5,174 bases of DNA from an uncultured Eubacteriales bacterium (GTDB lineage: Bacteria; Bacillota; Clostridia; Lachnospirales; Bianqueaceae). This document shows, piece by piece, positions 1 to 5,174 of the stretch; position 1 is the stretch's first letter, and every line of letters begins with the position of its first letter. The DNA is taken from assembly GCA_900322165.1 (NCBI GenBank), contig ONYR01000215.1:1-5174 (forward strand), written 5' to 3'. The notes beneath the pieces were generated by a model, which saw nothing but the letters and a program-made list of their open reading frames with translations, was not told the origin of the DNA and ran no database searches. A program made the translations under genes and the position numbers.

Positions 1-438
1 GCGATCGCGCGCAAGCTCGGGCTTGGGGACTATCTGGTGCTTGGCCACGGCGAAGAGAAGACCGGCGGACGTGAGCGGGACTCGATCCTGTGTGACATTG
101 TCGAATCCGTGATCGGCGCGGTCTACCTTGACGCGGGACTGGGCGAAGCGGAAAAGCTCATTGAGCGGATCCTCTTTGCACATCTTGACGAGCTTCCCGA
201 CCAGCCGACGACCGACTACAAGTCGGTGCTCCAGGAAAAGCTGCAGGGAGAAGGCAAGCCGACACCCGAATACAAGGTGGCGCTGGAGTACGGACCTCCG
301 CACGATCGGACGTTTGTCATCGATCTGTACCTGGAGGGCAAGCGCATCAGCCGGGCCGAGGGCCACAGTAAGAAACAGGCCGCTCAGGAGGCCGCCCATG
401 AGGCGATCATGATCCTGGAGAGCGGAAATAAACGATAA
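1..438 (+). CDS. rnc: Ribonuclease III, C-terminal part (5' end outside window)
   Basis: This is an endonuclease that cuts double-stranded RNA, processing the rRNA precursor and other structured transcripts in the cytoplasm. The reading frame is open from base 1, so the gene starts upstream; 145 codons remain. Bacterial RNase III is usually about 225-250 aa, so roughly 80-100 residues are missing, including the N-terminal ERLEFLGD-type signature. Fragment residues 17-35 carry the GEEKTGGR stretch and ILCDIVES, where D32 and E35 match the spacing of catalytic D114/E117 of the E. coli enzyme. The motif IGAVYLD follows. A double-stranded RNA-binding domain fills residues 71-139, from TDYKSVLQEKLQ to the GHSKKQAAQEAA helix that contacts the RNA backbone. 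The GTG at 37 lies inside the catalytic domain and is not the true start. The stop TAA lies 12 nt before smc, so the two are probably co-transcribed. The family assignment is firm; the missing N-terminus cannot be assessed. Confidence 0.97.
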   Translation, partial: AIARKLGLGDYLVLGHGEEKTGGRERDSILCDIVESVIGAVYLDAGLGEAEKLIERILFAHLDELPDQPTTDYKSVLQEKLQGEGKPTPEYKVALEYGPPHDRTFVIDLYLEGKRISRAEGHSKKQAAQEAAHEAIMILESGNKR

Positions 439-441
439 AGT

Positions 442-447
442 AGGAAG
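442..447 (+). promoter_or_regulatory. Ribosome binding site of smc
   Basis: AGGAAG contains the AGGA core of a Shine-Dalgarno sequence and ends 3 nt before the ATG at 451 (5 nt from the AGGA core). It lies in the 12-nt gap after the rnc stop codon. The position supports ATG 451 as the start of smc, which also fits the conserved N-terminus beginning MELKRVEIVGFKSF. Confidence 0.75.
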
Positions 448-450
448 AAC

Positions 451-3400
451 ATGGAATTAAAACGAGTCGAGATCGTCGGATTCAAGTCGTTTGCGGAGCG
501 CATCGTCGTTGAATTCGATCAGGGCATTACCGCCATCGTCGGACCGAACGGCAGCGGAAAAAGCAACATTGCCGATGCCATTCGCTGGGTGCTTGGTGAA
601 CAGAGCGCCAAAACCCTGCGCGGTGCGAAGATGGAGGATGTCATTTTTGCCGGAACAGCCCGCCGCAAGCCGCTTGGCTATGCGGAAGTGGTGCTGGTAC
701 TCGATAATCGCGACCGGAAAATGTCGGTGGACTACGATGAAGTCGCCATCCGCCGCAGACTCTTTCGCTCAGGCGAGAGCGAATATGCCATCAATGATGG
801 ACGCTGCCGCCTGCGCGACATTCAGGAAATGCTGATGGACACCGGTATCGGTAAGGACGGCTACAGCATGATCGGTCAGGGACAGATCGACCGATTGCTG
901 AGCTCCAAACCGCAGGATCGGCGTCTGATCTTTGAAGAAGCATCGGGCATTACCAAATTTAAGACCCGCCGCGAGCAGGCGGAAAAGGAACTGGCTGAGG
1001 AACAGCAGCAGCTCGTTCGCGTCGAGGACATTCTGACAGAGCTGAATTCGCGTGAGGAAAACCTGAAAAACCAGGCCGAGACCGCGAAAACCTATCTGGC
1101 ACTGAAGGAAGAGCTGAAGCTCTACGAGGTCTCAGCTTTCATCGGAGAATATGATCAGTTAAAGGGTCAGTACGACAAGGTCGAGGCCCAGATGGACGCG
1201 CTCAAGACGCAGATCGAAGCCTCGAAGGAAGAAGAGCTCGAAGCCAAGCGGATCTCGGAGGCACTGTCCAAGGAGTCCGGCGAGGAGAGAGCCCGCCTGC
1301 AGCAGATGAACGAAGCGCTGCGGAGCATGATGCTCGAGCGTGAGAAGACCGAGGGTGACCTCAGGGTCGCGGAGAGCGGCCGCGAGCATCGCGAAGCGGA
1401 GAAGGCTTCGCTCTCGCTGCGTCTGGAGGAGACCGGAAAAAGGATCGCTGACCGAGAGAAAACGCTCGATTCAGAAAACCGCCGGCTCGAGGAATTTGAC
1501 TCAAAAATCGAAAACGCGCAGGAGCGGCTGCTGGATCAGAAAACGGCGGTCCGTCAGGCACTGGAAGAAAGTGAGAGCCTGCATACTGAGCTGGCAGAGG
1601 CAAGACGGACTCTCTCCAAGGCCCAGCAAGGCCTGACCGAGCTGATGGTCGAAGCGGAGCACCGCCAAATGCGTGTACAGCAGGATCAGCAGCGCAAGCA
1701 GGGCTACGAAGCGGAAAAAACCGCTTTGGAGAAGGATAAGGCTGAGGCGCTTGAAAACAAGACGCTGGCCGAGGATTCGATCCGACTTTTGAGCGGCGAA
1801 GCCGAGGCGCTGAGAGCCAAGGAGAAGGAAAGTGCTTCGAGGATCGAAAGCCTCGATAAAGCGATCGGTGAGCTGAAGGAGCAGCAGGAAAACGGCCTGC
1901 TGCAGATGAAGGACCTCTCACGGCGCGTCAGCTGGCTGAATTCGATGCAGCAGGAGTACGAAGGCTATTCGGCTCCGGTCAAGGCGGTCATGAAGCAGAA
2001 GACGATCTACGGAAACAAGATCCGCGGCACGCTGTCGGATATCATCTCCGTAGAAAAACGCTACACCACCGCGATCGAAACGCTGCTGGGAGCCGCGCTG
2101 CAGAACATCGTTGTCGAAGATACGCAGACCGCGAAAAAGCTCGTGGAATACCTTCGCAAAAATGATGTCGGCCGTGCGACCTTCCTTCCGGTCGATGCCG
2201 TGATCGGACGCGGACGAGTCCGTGATGAGGAGAGCGTGCGCCGGGCGGATGGGTTCATCGGGTTTGCGGTCGAGCTTGTCAAAAGCTCCGGCGAGTACCG
2301 GTTTATTCTTGAACGTCTGATCGGAAACGCGGTGGTCGCGGAGGACTTTGACTCTGCGCAGCGCATTTCGAGACAGTTCGGCAATTACCTTAGAGTCGTG
2401 ACCCTGAAGGGTGACGTGTTCAACGTCGGCGGTTCCATTACCGGCGGTGCCAATAAACATCTGACCAACGGTCTTCTCTCCCGCAAGGGCGAGATCGATA
2501 CCGTTAAGGCATCGCTTACGACGCTGCGCTCTGAGGCGGACGAGATTCAGAAACAGCTGACCGAGCGGCTGAAGGAAAAAACGCAGCTGCAGGGAGAATA
2601 CAAGATCATCCATGATCAGCTCGCCGTGAAGGACAGTGCGCTGTCCAAGCTGGAGGCGGAGCTGCGTCAGACGGAATTCGTGCTTTCGCAGGCACAGGAT
2701 CGGCTTGACGCGCTGGAAGAAGCCAATGCCGGCGGAGCCGCTTCGGGCGAGCGTCACGAAGCAGCCATGACAAGGACGCAGGAAGCGTTAAAGGCCAAGA
2801 CCGAGGAAGCGGATGCTGCGGAGAATCATGTCAGGGAGCTTGAAGCTGCATTGAGTGAAAAGACAACCGTGCTGAATGAGGCGAAGGAAGCGGAAGGCCG
2901 GCTCAATATCGAGATCGCCGGGCTGAAGCAGCAAAAACGCTTCATGGAGCAGTCCAGAGAGTGGGAGATCTCCGAGATCCGGACACTCGAGGAAGAGGTG
3001 GAAAAACTCCTTTCCCAGCGCAAGGACCTGCTCGAGGCGGAAAAAGAAAATGAAGAAAAGACGGCTGCGCTGACAAGCGCTATCACTGCGCTGAATCAGG
3101 CGGTCGAGGCGAAGGAAGCGGAGATCGAGAGCCAGAAGAGCCGCGTGGAGATCACCGATCAGAAGCGCGAAGAGAGTCTCGAAGCAGCCGAGGCAAGGCT
3201 GAAGGCAGCCGCCCAGCTCGAAAAGGAAGAGGTGCGGCTGGAGAACCAGCTGCAGCGGGCGGAGAAGGATCTCAACGATCTGCAGGACCGCATGTGGAAC
3301 GAGTACGAGATGACCTATGGCACGGCTAAGGAGCTCGCGGAGAGCGGCTTTGGCAACGATGAGAGACTGCAGGAAGCGGCTCAGCTTTCCAAGACCAAGC

Positions 3401-4059
3401 GTCATCAGAATATCACCAGACTGCGCACGGAGATCCGCAATCTCGGCAACGTCAACGTTGGCGCGATCGAGGAATACCAGGCGCTGAAAGATCGCACGGA
3501 GTTCCTGACCAAGCAGCGGGATGACATTGTCAATTCCGAGGAGAATCTGCGAGAGATCATCGAGCGCATGACCCTGCGCATGGAAAAGCAGTTTGAGGAA
3601 GGTTTCCGCCAGATCGCAGCTTCCTTCAATACGGTATTCACGCAGATGTTCGGCGGCGGCCAGGCGATCCTGAAGCTGACCGAGGGCGAGGACAGTCTGG
3701 AGGCGGGCGTCGAGATCAATGTCCAGCCGCCTGGAAAGAAGCTGCAGAGCATGATGCTTCTCTCCGGCGGTGAGCGGGCACTGACCGCGATCGCGCTGCT
3801 GTTCTCGATTCAGCAGCTGAATCCGGCTCCGTTCTGCGTGCTTGATGAGATCGAGGCAGCGCTGGATGACGCGAACGTCGAGCGTTTTGCCGGCTATCTG
3901 TCCGAAATGTGCGACAAGACACAGTTTATCGTTATCACGCACCGTAAGGGTACGATGAACGTTGCGAACACGATGTACGGTGTCACGATGGAAGAGAAGG
4001 GCGTTTCCAAGTGTGTTTCCGTCAAATTCGGAGACGATCCGCTGGGAGAGGCTGAGTAA
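451..4059 (+). CDS. smc: Chromosome segregation/condensation ATPase SMC
   Basis: SMC is the ATPase core of the bacterial condensin (SMC-ScpA-ScpB), which loads near the origin and folds and separates sister chromosomes. The protein has 1202 aa, close to the roughly 1190 aa of B. subtilis SMC. The N-terminal half of the head spans about 1-170, with Walker A GPNGSGKS at 31-38, FAGTARR (R-loop region) near 66-72 and GQGQID (Q-loop region) at 142-147. A Glu/Lys/Gln-rich coiled coil follows at about 170-500. The hinge is at about 505-667, starting GYSAPVKAVM and ending with the glycine-rich GGSITGG at 660-666. The returning coiled coil covers about 670-1020. The C-terminal half of the head has the ABC signature LSGGERA (1104-1110), Walker B CVLDE with D1132 and catalytic E1133, the D-loop ALDDANV and the switch histidine H1164 in VITHRK. 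All ATPase motifs are intact, with no frameshift. The hinge and full length separate it from RecN, SbcC and RecF, and the lack of MukB-like architecture excludes MukB. It sits between rnc and ftsY as in B. subtilis. Confidence 0.99.
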   Translation: MELKRVEIVGFKSFAERIVVEFDQGITAIVGPNGSGKSNIADAIRWVLGEQSAKTLRGAKMEDVIFAGTARRKPLGYAEVVLVLDNRDRKMSVDYDEVAIRRRLFRSGESEYAINDGRCRLRDIQEMLMDTGIGKDGYSMIGQGQIDRLLSSKPQDRRLIFEEASGITKFKTRREQAEKELAEEQQQLVRVEDILTELNSREENLKNQAETAKTYLALKEELKLYEVSAFIGEYDQLKGQYDKVEAQMDALKTQIEASKEEELEAKRISEALSKESGEERARLQQMNEALRSMMLEREKTEGDLRVAESGREHREAEKASLSLRLEETGKRIADREKTLDSENRRLEEFDSKIENAQERLLDQKTAVRQALEESESLHTELAEARRTLSKAQQGLTELMVEAEHRQMRVQQDQQRKQGYEAEKTALEKDKAEALENKTLAEDSIRLLSGEAEALRAKEKESASRIESLDKAIGELKEQQENGLLQMKDLSRRVSWLNSMQQEYEGYSAPVKAVMKQKTIYGNKIRGTLSDIISVEKRYTTAIETLLGAALQNIVVEDTQTAKKLVEYLRKNDVGRATFLPVDAVIGRGRVRDEESVRRADGFIGFAVELVKSSGEYRFILERLIGNAVVAEDFDSAQRISRQFGNYLRVVTLKGDVFNVGGSITGGANKHLTNGLLSRKGEIDTVKASLTTLRSEADEIQKQLTERLKEKTQLQGEYKIIHDQLAVKDSALSKLEAELRQTEFVLSQAQDRLDALEEANAGGAASGERHEAAMTRTQEALKAKTEEADAAENHVRELEAALSEKTTVLNEAKEAEGRLNIEIAGLKQQKRFMEQSREWEISEIRTLEEEVEKLLSQRKDLLEAEKENEEKTAALTSAITALNQAVEAKEAEIESQKSRVEITDQKREESLEAAEARLKAAAQLEKEEVRLENQLQRAEKDLNDLQDRMWNEYEMTYGTAKELAESGFGNDERLQEAAQLSKTKRHQNITRLRTEIRNLGNVNVGAIEEYQALKDRTEFLTKQRDDIVNSEENLREIIERMTLRMEKQFEEGFRQIAASFNTVFTQMFGGGQAILKLTEGEDSLEAGVEINVQPPGKKLQSMMLLSGGERALTAIALLFSIQQLNPAPFCVLDEIEAALDDANVERFAGYLSEMCDKTQFIVITHRKGTMNVANTMYGVTMEEKGVSKCVSVKFGDDPLGEAE

Positions 4060-4094
4060 ACAGAGGTGAGGGCACCTGCAAGGATGCCTGCCTT

Positions 4095-4100
4095 AGGAGG
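4095..4100 (+). promoter_or_regulatory. Strong ribosome binding site of ftsY
   Basis: A perfect AGGAGG is separated by 5 nt (ATATT) from the GTG at 4106. It decides the start: GTG opens a protein beginning MGLFDFF, the typical FtsY N-terminus, and no better-placed ATG competes. The ideal Shine-Dalgarno may compensate for the weaker GTG codon (inference). Confidence 0.9.
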
Positions 4101-4105
4101 ATATT

Positions 4106-5056
4106 GTGGGACTTTTTGATTTTTTCCGAAAAGGTCTGAAGAAAACCAGAGAAACCTCGATGGGCGAGGTGAACGACGTTTTCAAAAACTATAAAGAAGC
4201 CGACGATGATTTCTACGATGAGCTCGAAGAAACCCTGATCCTGGCCGACATGGGCATGGAGACGGCGAGCGCGATCGTCAAAAAGGTCAAGGAAAAAGCG
4301 GCGGAGACCGGGGCGCACTACACCGAGCAGGTGTATGAGCTGTTCAAGCAGACGATCACCCGGATCCTCGAGTCGTCCTATCCGAACGCCGTCATCGACC
4401 GCATGACCAACGTCCTGCTTGTCATCGGTGTCAACGGAGCAGGTAAAACCACGACGATCGGAAAGCTTGCCTATCAGCTGAAGAATGACGGCCATGATGT
4501 TGTTATCGCAGCGGCGGATACCTTCCGCGCGGCAGCGATCGATCAGCTCAAGGTCTGGGCGGAGCGCGCCGGTGCGACCTTTGTCGCGCACAAGGAAGGC
4601 TCCGATCCGGCTTCGGTCGTGTACGATGCGGCGGATATCACGCACTCGAGATGGGCGGATATCCTGCTTGTGGATACGGCGGGCCGTCTTCAGAACAAGA
4701 AGAACCTGATGGAAGAGCTGCGCAAGATCAACAAGATCCTGGAGAACGCGTTCCCGACCGCGCACCGTGAGGTGCTCCTGGTGCTTGATGCCACGACCGG
4801 GCAGAACGCTCTGAGCCAGGCAAGACTGTTCAAGGAAGTCGCCCCGATCACGGGCATCGTCCTTACCAAGCTCGACGGTTCCGCAAAGGGCGGCGTCATT
4901 GTCGGTATCGTCAATGAACTGGGGATCCCGGTCAAATACGTCGGTGTCGGCGAAGGCATCAACGACCTTCAGAAATTCGACCCGAGAAGCTTTGCCGAAG
5001 CCCTCTTCGAAGGCGAAGGCAAAGAAGACGAGTCCGAAAACAGCGAAGAGAATTAA
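4106..5056 (+). CDS. ftsY: Signal recognition particle receptor FtsY
   Basis: FtsY is the SRP receptor GTPase. It binds Ffh-scRNA-ribosome complexes at the inner face of the cytoplasmic membrane and hands nascent membrane and secreted proteins to SecYEG. The 316-aa product is near the 329 aa of B. subtilis FtsY and lacks the long acidic A domain of E. coli FtsY. A short amphipathic basic N-terminus (MGLFDFFRKGLKKTRE) is the likely lipid-binding segment. The four-helix N domain covers about 20-95, with LEETLILADMG at 40-50. The G domain covers about 100-300: P-loop GVNGAGKTTT (108-117), DTFRAAA (138-144), DTAGR (190-194), DATTGQNA (228-235), TKLDG (254-258), KGG (261-263) and the closing GVGE (280-283). 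DTFRAAA with TKLDG is shared with Ffh, but Ffh would carry a methionine-rich M domain after the G domain, which is absent. Residues 302-316 form an acidic tail with 8 Asp/Glu out of 15. The gene lies 46 nt after smc, probably in the same operon. All GTPase motifs are intact. Confidence 0.98.
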   Translation: MGLFDFFRKGLKKTRETSMGEVNDVFKNYKEADDDFYDELEETLILADMGMETASAIVKKVKEKAAETGAHYTEQVYELFKQTITRILESSYPNAVIDRMTNVLLVIGVNGAGKTTTIGKLAYQLKNDGHDVVIAAADTFRAAAIDQLKVWAERAGATFVAHKEGSDPASVVYDAADITHSRWADILLVDTAGRLQNKKNLMEELRKINKILENAFPTAHREVLLVLDATTGQNALSQARLFKEVAPITGIVLTKLDGSAKGGVIVGIVNELGIPVKYVGVGEGINDLQKFDPRSFAEALFEGEGKEDESENSEEN

Positions 5057-5068
5057 AGCACAAAAATA

Positions 5069-5148
5069 AGAAGACATAACCCCTACGCACCCTCTCTCCT
5101 TGCTCCTCATGCTGCGTCGAGAGGGTGTGTAGGGGTTTGTTGTCTTCT
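5069..5148. terminator. Long inverted repeat after ftsY, probable (bidirectional) intrinsic terminator
   Basis: The left arm (5069-5096) and right arm (5119-5148) are complementary around a 22-nt loop (5097-5118). From the base, 8 pairs AGAAGACA/TGTCTTCT are followed by a small internal loop where AA can pair with TT (T5077 against TGT 5138-5140). Next come 7 pairs CCCCTAC/GTAGGGG, a G-U pair at 5087/5128 and 9 pairs CACCCTCTC/GAGAGGGTG. It begins 12 nt after the ftsY stop. Read on +, the inner GC-rich stem is followed by TTTGTTGTCTTCT, a broken U-rich tail. Read on -, the whole stem is followed by TATTTTTG, a better U-tract. It therefore could end ftsY transcripts and also those of a convergent gene beyond the window. 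The loop and stem are longer than in typical intrinsic terminators, so a dispersed palindromic repeat is an alternative. Confidence 0.75.
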
Positions 5149-5174
5149 GGGACGGAGGTTGGGCTAGGGGGTCA
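5149..5174. other. Short G-rich end of window, no gene assigned
   Basis: Twenty-six bases follow the inverted repeat. They contain GGAGGT at 5154-5159, which resembles a Shine-Dalgarno sequence, but no start codon at suitable spacing is visible before the window ends. In many Bacillota ylxM and ffh follow ftsY; nothing here shows whether that holds in this genome. Confidence 0.3.

Noticed and set aside
1361..1921. Minus-strand Pro/Ser/Arg-rich open frame of 186 codons
   Set aside because: Its composition is typical of an out-of-frame reading of GC-rich coding DNA, and it lies fully inside smc.
1918..2757. Minus-strand open frame of 279 codons opposite the SMC hinge region
   Set aside because: The hinge on the + strand has conserved motifs in frame (GYSAPV, GGSITGG). 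The antisense translation has no recognisable family features.
2788..3942. Long open frame on the minus strand opposite the 3' part of smc (384 codons)
   Set aside because: It is a mirror of the Glu/Lys/Gln/Leu-rich SMC coiled coil, giving a Leu/Phe-rich low-complexity translation. I see no recognisable domain, and the sense frame is unambiguous.
4060..4105. Possible promoter for ftsY in the smc-ftsY gap
   Set aside because: The 46 nt are mostly G/C-rich and contain no credible -35/-10 pair; the spacing suits co-transcription.
4022..5110. Long open frame on the minus strand opposite ftsY (362 codons), starting in the loop of the inverted repeat
   Set aside because: It is entirely antisense to a clearly functional ftsY, shows no family motif I recognise, and such open frames are expected opposite GC-rich genes with strong codon bias.
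1..5174. CRISPR array, tRNA or rRNA gene, insertion sequence, prophage or defence genes
   Set aside because: No regularly spaced repeats, cloverleaf, transposase or integrase motifs were seen. Almost the whole window is explained by rnc, smc and ftsY, with no compositional shift that would suggest transfer.

Overview
The window is a piece of a bacterial chromosome with one conserved housekeeping cluster on the + strand: the 3' end of rnc (ribonuclease III), a complete smc (chromosome condensation ATPase) and a complete ftsY (signal recognition particle receptor). It ends in a long inverted repeat that probably acts as a terminator. The order rnc-smc-ftsY is the classic arrangement in Bacillota (Firmicutes), as in Bacillus subtilis. 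FtsY lacks the long acidic N-terminal A domain of enterobacterial homologues, which also fits Bacillota. The DNA is fairly GC-rich, with many G/C third codon positions, so a moderately high-GC member (for example a Clostridia-type lineage) is plausible, but the genus cannot be read from this sequence.

Layout: 1-438 is the rnc remainder, covering the end of the RNase III catalytic domain and the whole double-stranded RNA-binding domain. A 12-nt gap carrying a ribosome binding site leads to smc at 451-4059 (1202 aa). A 46-nt gap ending in a perfect AGGAGG leads to ftsY at 4106-5056 (316 aa, GTG start). Bases 5069-5148 form an imperfect inverted repeat with arms of about 28 and 30 nt. The last 26 bases hold nothing that can be assigned. 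All three genes end in TAA, and no promoter was recognised in the window, so the three genes are probably read from a promoter upstream of it.

The genes do not act in one pathway. RNase III matures rRNA and other double-stranded RNAs, including scRNA/SRP RNA in B. subtilis. SMC with ScpA and ScpB organises the nucleoid. FtsY docks SRP-ribosome complexes at the membrane. The cluster looks like ordinary core genome, and all visible catalytic motifs are intact. I found no evidence of a new biological system. The only structure not explained by the genes is the long inverted repeat after ftsY.
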